Below the pieces are notes generated by a model. It saw only the letters and a list, made by a program, of their open reading frames with translations, searched no databases and was not told the origin of the DNA. This document shows, in pieces, positions 23,461 to 34,329 of a stretch of 64,000 bases of DNA; the first letter of the stretch is position 1, and each line of letters opens with the position of its first letter. Made by a program: the position numbers and the translations under genes. This stretch comes from Cenococcum geophilum 1.58 (taxonomy: Eukaryota > Ascomycota > Dothideomycetes > Gloniales > Gloniaceae). The stretch spans positions 62,001 to 126,000 of the forward strand of contig KV748263.1 in NCBI GenBank assembly GCA_001692895.1. The letters run 5' to 3'.

Positions 23461-24117
23461 TATATGTTCTTATATATATATAAGAGTTAAATGCTTCCAA
23501 ATATTTTCTAGAGCGCGAAGGACAATTACCTAGCAATGTATAAGGCTTAGACCAGCGAATATTAAGCAATTAGAGTGCTTAAAGTTATAGGTAAGGGGAG
23601 GAGTTATAAGAGGTTAGAGGAAAGAGCTACTAGTAAATATTAAGGGGGTAGAGGCCTTTATAGAGACTTTAACTGTTACGATTTAGTACAATACTATGCC
23701 AAGACTGGTGATTTACAATATCGCAATTATTTATTCATATTGTGATAAATCAGCTCTCTTATAAATACGATGCGATAAATAGTCAATTTATTCATTTATT
23801 TATTACTGCGAATACTAATATAAAGAAGAACTTAATAGGCCTCATACAGGCCGTGCGTAGAGGGCTTTATATAGATAGCTTGTATAAGAAGGAGGGGTAG
23901 GAGATAGCTCTAAAAGGTATACGGGCGGCGACTTAATACCCAGTTACTTTAAAGCAGATTAAAAGTAAGCACGACACTTATAAGAAAGATTAGAAGGTGT
24001 GGAAGGAGCTCTGTAGCCAATCTAGCTAGGGGTAAAACAATAAGAAAGGTATACTGGTTGCCGCTAAAGATATTATAGATGCGTACTTTAAAGCTAATAT
24101 AGACGCTGCTAGTGGTC

Positions 24118-24316
24118 TTAGTAATAAATACATGTATATTTTAGCCAAATATTTATTTAATTTATAAACGCGCTAAAAAATTTATAATTTAAATGTATGT
24201 AATAAATATAGCCTAGGTAAGCTCTATTTATTATATACATTTAAATTATAAATTTTTTGGCGCGCTTATAAATTAAATAAATATTTGGCTAAAATATATA
24301 TGTATTTATTACTAAA
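24118..24316. repeat. Long palindrome, arms of about 98 bp
   Basis: Left arm (from CTTAGTAATAAATACATG) and right arm (to CATATATGTATTTATTACTAAAA, reverse complement of the left) pair almost fully around a short centre near CCTAGGTAA. The few mismatches are transitions or single changes. Such a foldback could form a cruciform. It makes up the left half of the hAT MITE. Confidence 0.88.
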
Positions 24317-24354
24317 ACCAATAACAAAAGCTTTAAAAAATCCATATATATATA

Positions 24355-25339
24355 CAGTCCCTCATTAAAAGTGTCCGTGCCAAGGTCACGCCAAAAATGA
24401 CACTTTTTACTAAAATGCTATATAAAAGTCACATAATTAATTCTAGAGCTTAAAAAAATATCTAAAGCTACTTATAAATATATAATCTAGTAATCGCGAT
24501 ACTTTTTCAGTATTTAAAATCTATAGTCCTTTAGTAAAAGTATCTAGGTTTTACCAACTTCCTACTAAAACTTACTATATTTAGCATATATTTTCTATTA
24601 CTAAATATTAAAAATATTTCTTAAAAATTTAATACCTTATAGGGATTTGCTTTTATTAAAACTCTCTCTANTTAAATTTTTATTTAAAAAGNATAAAAAA
24701 TTGTTATAAGGTTATAAACTTAAAAAAGAGTAGAAAAATCCAATTTCCTATATAAATTTGAAAAAATAAGGGTACAAAGGGTTATAATAAACTTTCACAC
24801 TTTTAAAATAAAAATTAAAATTAAAAAAGTTATAGTAAATGTAAATATCTATAAGTGTTGGTATTACCCAGATACTACAATTGCAATTAGTTCTAGTTCT
24901 TGGTTTATTTATATCTATTTTCTCTACTAAAAGAGAAAGAAAGGGGTAGTAAAGGTCGGGCTATCTATTGGGCCGTAGGTAGTCAGGTAACCTATATTAC
25001 GCTATATAGCCCCTACCGCATACGCCATACGGCCCTACCGCATGCGCTCTGCGCTATTTATCTAATAACACTATTTATACCCTCTACTCGTACAGACAAT
25101 AAGATATTAAATTTTTAAAAAATAATTTTAATATTTATTAGTAGAAAATATATATTATAGATTTTAGATTTTAGTAAAGAATTAATAGGATTTCTAAAGG
25201 AGTTATAGATTTTATATATAATATAAGCTTAAAATATTTTTTATAGCTTTAGAATTAATTATATGGTTATTATATAGTAATTTAGTAAGGTAGGTTGTCT
25301 AAAAAATGCGCTCGCACAAAGACTTTTAACGAGGGACTG
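24355..25339. mobile_element. pogo/Tc1-mariner-like element without transposase
   Basis: Terminal inverted repeats CAGTCCCTCRTTAAAAGT occur at both ends (24355 inward and 25339 inward), flanked by TA dinucleotides at 24353-24354 and 25340-25341. A TA target site with CAGT ends is the hallmark of Tc1/mariner and pogo elements. The 985-bp interior is AT-rich and has one N. I see no DDE/D transposase motif in it, and a 72-codon open frame at 24900-25118 does not look coding. It is inserted in the hAT MITE. Confidence 0.87.
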
Positions 25340-26429
25340 TATATTTATAAGCTTATAAATAATTCAATTCTTAAGGGAAAAAAAATTTAATGCATATCAT
25401 TTGTTATAAATAAATATATTTATAAAAATGAATAAATAAAAATATTTTTAAGACTACTGGACGCTGCTAAGTTCTAAAGCGCTCCTCTATTGTTTTTAGA
25501 AGAGCTAAAGGAGCTATTTAAAGGTATAGTTATAACGGGTAGTTATGTCATTATAGTTAACGAAGCCCTTAAGCGAATATATAATAAGACGCCGATTGAC
25601 CCTAAGTTACTAAGGGAGGAAAGTGTTGTTACCGTACCGGAGGGTAGGAGTGAGGAAGAAGATATATTTAATAAGGATAGTACTAAAGACGAACCTCTAT
25701 CTTCTATAGAGCAACGTTAGTTAGAGTCCTTAGCTAGTAATAATTTATTAGGCGAGCACTCTACTATACCTTCTAGTTAGTAATTATCGTCCTCAGCAAG
25801 TCTAAGCCCTTATCGCACGCCTTTAACTATACCTACTTAAGCCGCGTTACTAGCTATAAGAAAACGCGCTGTTTAATAAGCTGCCCGGCTAAATAAGCAA
25901 GCTTTAAAACGTTAATAAGCTAAAAGGAAAGAAGTAGTAGAAAAGCTAGAAGAGACTGTAGCAATTATATTATAAGAGATAAGAGCTATAAGAGAGCTAC
26001 TTAGCCAAAAGCTGCCTTTAGAAAAAGCTTTAGAAGAGTTTATAAGGGAGTTTAAAGAAATAGAACTTGATAACTAGGTGCTTATTCTATAAGCCTTTAA
26101 GACGGAATTAATAGCAAGATCGTTTCTAGTTATATTAGAGGCGATTTAAGTAAAGCTAGTTAATAAGGTTCTAGCAAGAATAAAGAAGAACGAAAACGTT
26201 AAGGTTAATATTGCTGGTAGTAGAGGTAGTAGTAGAGGTAATAGAAATAAGCTACTGCTCTTACTCTACTCTACCAATTTCCTAATATCTATTTAAGTAT
26301 ATATTTTCTATATATTCTATATATAAATTGAATTAAATCTTAGGACTATAATAAAGTCCTTAGGTAAAGTAAAAGTAACTACTATCTAACACGTATAAAA
26401 AGAAGTCTTTTAACTTAATTGCTCTCCTC

Positions 26430-27545
26430 TAGCCTAGTATGGTACTCTATTATAAATATCTACATACTTTTCTATAGGAAACCCCTTTAAAATAATGTAG
26501 CTTATTATTATAGGGCCCTCCCTATTACTTAACAGTAGCTATTCCATATAAGCGCTGCAATTTCGTCTTGTCTTTAATTTATACCTATATTACTCTCTTC
26601 CTCTATTATCCGCGCGTTCTCCTTATTAATCGCCTTATCTTCTATAACACCGTAGTTATTTAAATTGTCTAGATTATGCATATTTAAGAAGTTATACACT
26701 GCCGTTAGTATATATACTAGAAGAACCTACGTTAATAGAGGGAAGTTAACTCTTGCTAACTTAAAATATTAAAACCGCTTCTTAAACAACCCAAAGGCAC
26801 GCTTAATAATATTCCTTAATATTAAATGACGTAGATTATAGAGCTCCTTCGCATTCTACGGCTTTATATTTGCCTAGCTCTGCTTATAAAGATAATATTA
26901 AACGCCGCGGTATAGAGTAAGCGTTATAGGCGTATTTAAGTACCTAGCGTCGGCAATATAATATCTTCCTGGTGGAGCTTTAAAGCCTTTCCTCTTCGCC
27001 GAATCTATCACCCTATAGTTATAGGCAGTGCCTTCCCATTTAGCGAGGATATATACGAAGTTTATCTTAAAATTGATACCGGTAGATATATGCCGTTAAG
27101 CGTTCTAATATAACCAGCAAAGAATGGATAGCGTTTTAGATTATCTGCGACCTTATTTAGTGTGTAGTTTGGAGATAGCTTAATAACTTTCTTATATAGT
27201 TAAATAAGACTATAGAGGACCTTATATACGGCCCTATATATAAAATCAGCGCTGCTAAAGGATTTCATTAAAAGTACGTATTCCCTACTCCTTAATCGTT
27301 AATAATAAGTGTTATATCTCCTTATAAATTAGCCTATATAACTGATTCTAACTAAATATTAACATAAATATAAGTAGCTTCTTTGCCGCCGATAGAAGCC
27401 TTATATCGCGTACGCCGCCATTAATTTAAAGCCACTTGAGTAGCTTTCTAAACACCTCTGACCTTATCCGCGTTACATTATAGAGCCTCCGCTCATGCCC
27501 ATAGAGTAACTACGTCGTCCACACCGTCCCGCGCCATATATTAGT
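26430..27545 (-). pseudogene. PIF/Harbinger DDE transposase relic
   Basis: The minus strand reads as a decayed Harbinger (DDE_Tnp_4) transposase. Near 27000-26930 APPGRYYIADARYL corresponds to the conserved region around a catalytic Asp (usual form DAGY), and Gly to Arg there fits a RIP transition. Next comes YRGV.YYLYKQS and NAKELYNLRHLILRNIIKRA (near 26850-26800), the RH..R.VIER block of the family. The C-terminal part is acidic and helical. Upstream, TRYKASIGGKEATYIYVNI covers the helical region before the first Asp. In a living element it cuts at TTA target sites. It faces the Myb/SANT gene tail to tail, the usual two-gene Harbinger layout. The element's own inverted repeats could not be located. 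Confidence 0.78.
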
Positions 27546-28330
27546 GTGTTAAGTACGAACGCCGCTAGGTTATTGGATGAGAATTATAAAGGAAAGAATT
27601 AGGAGAAGGACATTATATAAAGCCTACAGCTGCTGTAGCAATATCGTCGGTGGGAGGGGTGGTAGGGGTATACTAGGTGGGGTGAACGGTCGGGCGTATA
27701 AGTAAAGCTCCAGATTTAATCGGAATCTAGAGCTCCTTATTAATCTAACGCCAAGAGCTTTAGTTTAACTACTATATACAATATAGCGTGCGAATTTAAC
27801 GCGCTTGCCGATTTAGAGGAGCTTTAGATAGAAAAGTCGTTAAATACACTAAATACTTACCTCTAAATTAGATTGGAGCTCTAGATTAATTCTAATCTAA
27901 AGGCTCTAGATCGCTTTTAAACCCCTAACCAAACACTTCCTTAATAGGTCTGCCAATTAGGGACCGTTTTAACACCTTTATAAGCATAACGCTATATATT
28001 AGACGCTAAATGCGGCTTAGTTTAGGAGTTTTATAAGGGGGGTCCTACCTATAACTCGGTTACCGACTTGGTTACCAACCTAGTCTACTCTTTTATATAT
28101 AAATAGTCTCTTTCCTTTATAGATCAATTTATAGCTATTAGGTTAACTACACCCTAAAAGTATATAAAGAAGGAAGTGCTACGTAACGAAAGCTTAGCTC
28201 GATAAAGCTATTTACGTTAAAGGTATAGCTCGCGGCGGTGGTAGGGAATGCGTAAAGGAGGTATAATGTGCTCGTGTTCTTTTAAGTAAGCGTATAACGT
28301 AAATATCCGTACGCCATACCGTGGTGGAGA
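27546..28330. other. Spacer with inverted-repeat remnants
   Basis: No gene recognised. Between 27710 and 27920 several copies of GAGCTCTAGATT and its complement form imperfect inverted repeats, perhaps the remains of a small MITE or of the Harbinger end. A G-rich stretch lies at 27648-27695. Confidence 0.4.
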
Positions 28331-28414
28331 ACTGGTTAGTATATTACGCTAATAACCGAGCAGTAAGGATGCGGTAGTACTTTACTATTAGACGGACTAG
28401 TCACTTATAAGAAC

Positions 28415-28620
28415 TCTATTAATTAAAGCTGGCTCTAGAAGCTCTCTATATATATAAGGTCAGGGTAAAGGACTAACGACGACACTGATAACGATTTGGA
28501 ACTATTACTTAATCGCCACTAGGTTGACATTGCCACTTAGTTAGTAATAGGTAATAAATAAGTAATAGAAAATAGATAGTAAGATATACGATAGCAAGAA
28601 ACAGGGTGTGAGTTATAAGG
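28415..28620 (+). repeat. LTR-like promoter block, copy 2
   Basis: TCTATTAATTAAAG, GGCTCTAGAAGCTCTC and a TATATATATAAGG box match the blocks at 23150 and 61590. Downstream, both this copy and copy 1 have AATAGGTAATAA and a run of A/T/G-rich text. Probably a solo LTR whose ends are obscured. Confidence 0.45.
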
Positions 28621-29155
28621 TAGTACTTGGCAGTGACCTTAATGTTCAACATTTACCGCCATAACGCCACGCCTATGACTATTAGTTTTAACGCTAACTA
28701 TAATAGCTATATCCTTTCCTTTCTTTATTCTTTAACCTAAGAAGGTAAACTCGCTAATTAAGATGGCGGAATATTCATATATACATATAAAGGCGTTATT
28801 TTTGCTATTAGATAGCGCTGAGTAATATAGCGGCGATTTAGCCCCCTTATTATTGTTATAAAAACTACCTACGTTAAAACCGAGAATTATTATCGACGCT
28901 ATAGCCATTAAGGCAAGAAAGCAGGTTTCCTCTACAGCGACCGTTTCAATCTACACCGCTCCTATACTTCCGGCTTGCACCACCCTACTTATTATCCCCT
29001 ACCACCGCTACAAAACCTAACGTAATATTTACAAAATTTAAGGTTAGCAGAGTCGGTACGTTACGTTTCCCGTTATATATATATAAGTTATAGATTTTTG
29101 TAACCTACTTACCCTATATCCTTTAGCAGAAAGTGGTAATATTAAACTACGACTT
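28621..29155. other. No gene recognised
   Basis: Mixed sequence with slightly more C than its surroundings around 28880-29030. Frames are short. It could include the upstream part of the RNase III relic that follows. Confidence 0.35.
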
Positions 29156-29640
29156 GTTATAAGATAGAATTAATTATCACTTTAAAAACTTGGCTTTACT
29201 AGATTAGGTTTTTCTTATAGCAGGTACTTCTAAATTATAATCTAATATTAAAGGGCTAACGGAAGGAAACAAACGTCTCGCACTTCTTAGTGACGCCGTT
29301 CTACGCCTTTATATGCTTAATAAATGGTACCTAAGCGGAATAGATATAGGTATAGATATAATAAAATAGGTAATATGTTCCTAACAAAATATAAAAAGTG
29401 GGGATAAATTAGTAAGGGATATTAGTATAAATAAAAAATTGCACGGAATAGCGAAGGATTAGAATCTAAGAAAATATTTAAAGGAAAATCCCTCGTAAAG
29501 AGGCGAGGAGCTAAAGACTGCACTTACTTTAACGGTTAAAGCCATCCTTAGCGCTATATAAGTTAACTCTAAAAGAAATTTTAAGGCAGTATACTATGCT
29601 ATAAAGAAATTCTAGTCTTAAATAGTTTGTATAAGGCATT
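29156..29640 (+). pseudogene. RNase III domain relic
   Basis: The frame starting near 29156 reads INYHFKNLALLD, the FKN..LL helix found at the start of RNase III domains. NKRLALLSDAVLRLYMLNKW (near 29267) follows and corresponds to the catalytic signature ERLEFLGDAVL. Then come ISINKKLHGIAKD, a block like the family's N..L..VA segment, and GEELKTALTLTVKAILSAI, matching the second acidic helix (usual ..K..AD..EA..GA). Gly to Ser in the signature is a transition. RNase III enzymes cut double-stranded RNA, in rRNA processing, mitochondrial translation or RNA silencing. No double-stranded-RNA-binding or helicase domain is visible, so which subfamily it belonged to is unknown. Five or more TAA/TAG codons break it. 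Confidence 0.72.
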
Positions 29641-30869
29641 TTATTTTAATAATATAGTTAATTAAACGGCCGCTTAACCTACCTTTTTTAGTAGAGTTGC
29701 TTTGCAAAGAGGTGTTTTAGTAGGTTATTTGTAGCTAACGACCGCTAGCTATTAATAAACTATATCTGTCCTAGACGCACATTACCTATAGCTATCTACT
29801 TTCTCTTCCGGTTTGAAGATATCTTTTATAGTGGCTTGGCCCTAACTAAGTCCCTATTAATGCTAACAATAGCAAAGCGCTTAAATCTATTAGTATTGGT
29901 TGTCGCCGCTTAGCGTTTTAGAGAATATTAGGGCCCTATATATCATTATATAGGACTCCTTAAACGTGGATATTATATACTAGCTCTCTAACCTCTTTAC
30001 TAAGATAAGGCAAGCGCGCCGGGTTAGTGACTTCTTTACCCTATAATATTAGTAGTATATACACAATCCGTACACTAAGATTAAGGTTATACTCTCGGAC
30101 TAGGTTAATTATGCTAATAATATACGGCCGGGCTTACTTTATATCTGCTTATTATGCGAGTCTTTATTAGATAAGTCGTTATCCCGTATAACCTTGCTTT
30201 CCGCATATATAGCCTTCTTACTCTACCGTCGTCATAAGCTAAATAATTGTGGAGTATAGCTTTTTCTTAAACTCTGACGCCGGAGGCATTTTAACTCTTT
30301 TACTCTGTGGTGTTTAATAAAATATATAGTTAGTAGGCTATCTCTCTAGCACTTGTTCGTGATCGGCTACTTAACTATAGGCCGCTGGTACTGCTGTATA
30401 TTAAGCTCGCTAGCGAACGGTTGGTCGCATAGCTTAGGACCGAGCACTTTAATGTGTAGGAGAGGGTTAAATAGCTATAGAGGCGGTTTAGAAGCCGGAT
30501 AAAGGTTTGATAAACCTAGTTAAAGAGCGTCTCTAGTTTCTTAGGAAAATCCACCTACTGTTACAATCTCTGCGGATAGTGCTTATTATTTAGGTGTAAG
30601 TTAATATAAATTAGCTGCAAACGGGGAGACTTAACTATAAAGTCGATTCCTTATTACGTGATTTGACGGCGCTGATATAGCGAAGCACTTTGCTAGAATA
30701 TGGCTAAGAACCCAAAACAGCTTTATAAGCCGCCCCTTGGTAATAAATAACCGTATAACTCTACTTAATCCATATTCCACTTAACGTCTTCTATATAATA
30801 CCGCGGTTCAAGAACCCCCGGAAATGTAAATTAGATGGCTAAAGGGCTATATAAGAGATGATTTGGTAA
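29641..30869 (+). other. Decayed region upstream of a kinase relic
   Basis: Plus-strand frames give coding-like text (for example ASERLVA.LRTEHFNV.ERVK near 30400) with many stops and frame changes. This may be the N-terminal region of the kinase gene that follows, since fungal kinases of this kind often carry a helical N-terminal domain. I could not identify it. Confidence 0.35.
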
Positions 30870-31560
30870 ACTAGGGAAACTTTGGCTTTGTCTGTCTGGA
30901 TGCCTTATTAGGGAGTATTATTAAGATCCCTTACTTTAAAAACGACGATGCAATTCTTATTAAAAGAGCTATATATAAGCGCTTTGACGAACGTGGCGGT
31001 AATACAGGGCTTTTACAATATTAAGGGCGTTACGACGCTGGTATTCGGCTTAAGTTTATAAGTAATTATAATCTCTAAGCTTATCTTTGGGATTATAAGG
31101 ACAACGTTACTTTAAAATAGCGGCTTTAATAGGGATAAGAAATTGCGGATACGGTCGCTTTTATTTATTTAAATGGCGTAATCTATGGGGACCTATAATG
31201 CTGTAATATTCTCTTAGACCAAGATTTGCATGCAAAAGTCGCCGACTTTAGTAGCTTATCTTTAGATGGCTCTGCTCTCCTTATTACCGTGGCTTATAGT
31301 TATTAATACCCTAAAGAGCTACTATTGGTGTAGGTAGACATTTTTGCCCTTAGATCTACCCTATATAAGGTAGCAAGTGGCCAGACTTCTTTTAATGGTT
31401 AGACTAATAAAAAGATTAAAGAGTTATTTAAAAGCCATTAATTCCCCAACACGGAATACTTAGGTCTTATAGGCCATATTACTATAAACTACTAGGAAGG
31501 AAGTTATTATAGTGCAGATAAAGTTATAAAAAAATTTAAAGGTATGTTATTTTCGCTAAA
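30870..31560 (+). pseudogene. Protein kinase domain relic
   Basis: One frame can be read from about 30890 to 31560. DAILIKRAIYKRF (30940) is the strand with the ATP-binding Lys. LNGVIYGDL..CNILLD (31174-31220) is the catalytic loop; the family form is HGDL/HRDL, and His to Tyr is a RIP transition. KVADFSSL (31236) is the metal-binding DFG block with Gly changed to Ser. YPKELL fits the APE/PE helix start. VDIFALRSTLYKVASGQTSF matches the helix F block (usual DIFALGSTLYE). The domain is about 230 residues to this point, close to complete for the C-lobe. A fungal Ser/Thr-type kinase is likely, but specificity cannot be told. Stops are TAA/TAG at Gln or Trp positions. Confidence 0.78.
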
Positions 31561-31574
31561 AACTTTATTGCTAA

Positions 31575-32400
31575 TAATAAGTTTAGAGAGCTGTTAAATT
31601 ACTCCTAAATTCTTCGACCCCTCTAAAACAGCAGCATTAGCCTTTACAATATTGGTATTTGGGTTACTTACGGCGGTCTTATAGGATTGGAGATTAGCAT
31701 GTTAATAAGTATACTTGACGTTAAACATACTATTAGGTGTAGTTAGGGCAATTCCCTTTCGCTAAGAAACTACCTAATTATATAATTGCTCCGTTTTTAC
31801 CCTTTATTAGCTTTTAGTCCGAGTAAGGAGTTTCACTATTTAGTACGTTTGGGCAATAGTTCTAAATCTTATGGTTAACCGCGTGGTTGCACGCATACTT
31901 TTTAGGGAAAGATATATAGTGGCACATCTTATTTACCGTGCTCTTGTAGTATAATTTAATAAATGTTTATAGACGTCTTAGAAGGTTTTAAGGTGGTGGT
32001 TAATATTTAAAATATTTAATAATAGAAAGCGGGGAAGAGATTGCGTGCGCTATAATGATGCTAAAATGTATTCTAAAAATAGGATAGTGTTAAAATTAAT
32101 ACTATAAAAATATAGTTTAATATAAGCACGCTAATGCATATTAATACATACTATTATCACGCCTTAATAGATACCCCTCCTCTGCTGGGCGAAATTCCCT
32201 AAATATATGTTTATAAAAGCAGAGTGTCTTAAAACTTTTAAATTATATACTTTTTTAATAGAGCTATAGTATGGGCCGTACGCCACGAAAACTTGTTTAA
32301 GGAATGTCTTAGGAGAGGAGTAGGGATTAAAGCAGAGATAGGGTAATAGGCACCTGGAATAGGGTAATAACATTGCTATTCTTCTCCTTCTATCTCTAGC
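31575..32400 (+). pseudogene. Unidentified membrane-protein-like relic
   Basis: One plus frame reads from about 31590 to 32400 with only TAA/TAG interruptions. It begins ITPKFFDPSKTAALAFTILV, a likely membrane span, followed by other hydrophobic stretches (GLLTAVL, YVWAIVLNLMV) and later CLKTFKLYTFLIEL and AILLLLSLALNLY. The consistent frame over about 800 bp supports a former gene. It lies directly after the kinase relic on the same strand but in a separate unit. No family was recognised. Confidence 0.4.
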
Positions 32401-32447
32401 TTTGAATCTTTATTAATAGACATTCCAATTATATAGGCCTGTATCCT

Positions 32448-32494
32448 TCCGAGGGTTTAACCTAAAACGGTTTAATGCGCGGTTAAACCTCGGA
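32448..32494. repeat. Hairpin with TCCGAGG stems
   Basis: TCCGAGGGTTTAACC at the left and GGTTAAACCTCGGA at the right are near-perfect inverted copies around AAAACGGTTTAATGCGC. It stands alone in TA-rich DNA. It is not followed by a T run, and in this eukaryotic setting I do not call it a terminator. Confidence 0.7.
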
Positions 32495-32692
32495 CAAAGG
32501 TCTGGAAACGAGATAAAGAAGGCTCCGCTGCGGATAGTTTATAACTATTAGCGATATAATTAAATAATTTTTACTTAAATTTTCTTAGTATTTAAATTAT
32601 AATATAAGGGCCCTTTATTAAATTAATTATTTCTAAGTCTTTTTCTATTTTTTAAATCTTATTAATAATAATATTTCTAGATACGTGATTAA

Positions 32693-32895
32693 TATTAGCG
32701 ACTTAGTTAATTAAGGTATAAGCACAGCAGGAAGGACGTATATAAGCCTATATAATTAGATTGTCTATAAACGAGGATTTAAAGTTAGAGAAAAGGAAAG
32801 GAAAGGAAAGGAAAGGACTTTGGATAAGTAGCGCCGCTTAAAGTCTTATCCCTTGACCCGTTAGGGCGAGTAGAGGGAAGGCCCGTACGCGAATA
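32693..32895. mobile_element. Solo LTR related to the 3855-7200 element
   Basis: Begins TATTAGCGACTTAGTTAATT and keeps the order of blocks of the 206-bp LTR: AAGCCTAT, a TCTAT.AA..GAG segment, AAGG-rich purines, GCGC..CTTAAAG and CCCTTGAC. It has an expansion of GGAAA repeats at 32789-32815. Divergence is higher than between the two LTRs of the full element. The right edge is approximate and no target duplication is clear. Confidence 0.65.
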
Positions 32896-33820
32896 CCAAA
32901 ATTAGAACAACGCGTAAGTTAGAATTTAACTATTAAATATACCACCACTATACCTTCTAATTACGCTAGACTTAATACAGACCTTATTCGGAAGACTTAA
33001 TATAAGATTCCCCTAAATAAGATGGTAAAAAAAACCCCCCCAAAGCCTTGGCCACTCTCCGAATTTTATATTCCTAAGTACGGCTACTAAATCCTACTAA
33101 TCTAATTGGTGGGCTCTTATTAATAACCTACGTGCCTAAGTTAACGGGTTAAGGGATATAATCTTCCGGTCACGTAACTATAGCTATTTATTAAGTTCTG
33201 CCGTTTTCTGCTAGTACTATAATAATTAAGGTAATACAAATACCCAATTATTATTACTCCCTTAACAGATATTACATAATTATATTTAAACTCTAAATTA
33301 TAGAATATATTAAAAAGTATATGCTTTATATATTTTATAATAAGACTACTTTTTTACTTTAATCCTATTATAAGGTTAACTATCTAGGATTGTATAAAGC
33401 TCTTACGGTTATAAGTACCAAGATAGTCTAATAAAAATTTAACCTTTTTCCTCTTCTTAGCTGTATTAATTAAATACACTATACCACCTATAGGACTAAA
33501 TAAGACTATTCTACATTCTAGCGTATATATCCTTCTAGTATCTATAGTACTAACTCTATCCCTTTTTATTAAGGTAAAGAAATATTTATAATTAAGCGCG
33601 GAAAGTATATAAGAAAGTGCTATATTTCTTATACCTTTATTATTTAAAAAAAGATAAATATTTCTTTCCTATAAATAGAAAATAATAGGAAATAAACGGA
33701 TAGCTTTTACTAGATTATTTTATTAATCTAGTTATAGGAATAGGAAAGGCCCGTAGGTTACTTCTTGTCCTAGCAGATTAGCAATATCCTGCATCTCTAA
33801 AGGGTATCTTAGCCGCCGCA
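32896..33820. other. Spacer with a dispersed repeat block
   Basis: No gene found. The block at 33065-33165 (TTCCTAAGTACGGC, TCTAATTGGTGGGCTCTTAT, TAACCTACG) has a second copy at 44815-44910. TTCTGCCGTTTTCTGC at 33194 also occurs at 40608. These look like pieces of an LTR or other dispersed repeat. Confidence 0.45.
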
Positions 33821-34042
33821 ATGGTGACCCTAGTTAGTCTAGTACCCGCCCCTACTACGGCCCTAGCACCCGCTCTTGCTCTTACTCTAGCTCTAGCGCC
33901 TACTCTTACTCTTACTCTAGCTCTGGCGCCTGCTTTTACTCTTACTTTAGCTCTAGCGCCTACTCTGGCTCTAGCTCTAGCTCTAACTCTAGCACCTATT
34001 TTTGCTTTTGCTCTAGCACCTACTCTAGTTTACCTAAATTAG
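33821..34042 (+). repeat. Minisatellite GCTCTAGC.CCTACTCTTACT
   Basis: Imperfect tandem copies of a roughly 30-bp unit made of CTCTAG and CTTACT steps keep a frame open for 73 codons of Ala, Leu, Thr and Pro. A neighbouring frame continues past the repeat as KLEIDGELEKALETLKDKYN and ETVLILVSPK to about 34215, which does look coding. The repeat may therefore have been a low-complexity segment in a small plus-strand gene. The 73-codon frame alone is not good evidence of a protein. Confidence 0.55.
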
Positions 34043-34329
34043 GTAAAGCAAGCTGGGGTAAGCTAGAGATAGATGGTGAATTAGAGAAAGCATTAGAGAC
34101 TTTAAAGGATAAATATAATAGAGAAACTGTACTTATATTGGTATCACCGAAAAGTTCTAAAAATAACGCAAGAAGTTCTACCTCTGCCGTTAGGTAGCTA
34201 AAGAAGGAGAAATAAATATCTCTTTTAACCGTAAATGAGCTAATGTACAATTCTAGCTCCCTCTCCACTAGCCTATAAATATATCTTAAATAAAGATATT
34301 CTCAGTCGATTTAATAAGATTTATTAAAA

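Larger units (their letters stand above)
24110..25459. mobile_element. hAT-type foldback MITE, itself interrupted
   Basis: The insertion begins TAGTGGTCTTA (CAGTGGTCTTA before C-to-T change) and ends TAAGACTACTG, so the terminal inverted repeat is CAGTRGTCTTA. An 8-bp target duplication GACGCTGC lies at 24102-24109 and 25460-25467. Eight-base duplications with CAGTG-type ends are characteristic of the hAT superfamily. Removing the element and one duplication restores the Myb/SANT reading frame. Its own length without the inner Tc1/mariner-like insert is about 365 bp. It has no transposase. Confidence 0.88.
23806..26296 (+). pseudogene. Myb/SANT-like protein of a PIF/Harbinger element
   Basis: From about 23806 the frame gives GLIQAVRRGLYIDSLYKKEG, then KQIKSKHDTYKKD.KVWKEL and AAKDIIDAYFKANIDAA, the pattern of the fungal Myb/SANT-like DNA-binding protein encoded beside Harbinger transposases. 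It is cut at 24109 by a nested insertion. It resumes after the target duplication at about 25468 with EELKELFKGIVITGSYVIIV and EESVVTVPEGRSEEEDIF. A long charged helical tail (KRKEVVEKLEETVAII) follows, ending near 26296. Without the insertion it would be about 377 codons. Harbinger elements need this protein to help the transposase enter the nucleus and bind DNA. A convergent transposase relic follows at 27545-26430. Stops are TAG/TAA at Trp and Gln positions. Confidence 0.82.

Noticed and set aside
24900..25118. 72-codon ORF inside the pogo-like element
   Set aside because: No DDE transposase motif and no family resemblance; it is probably a chance frame.
32164..32373. 69-codon minus-strand ORF
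   Set aside because: The plus strand gives a longer stop-tolerant frame through the same place; this one is antisense to it.
32448..32494. Rho-independent terminator
   Set aside because: The hairpin has no T run and the organism is eukaryotic.
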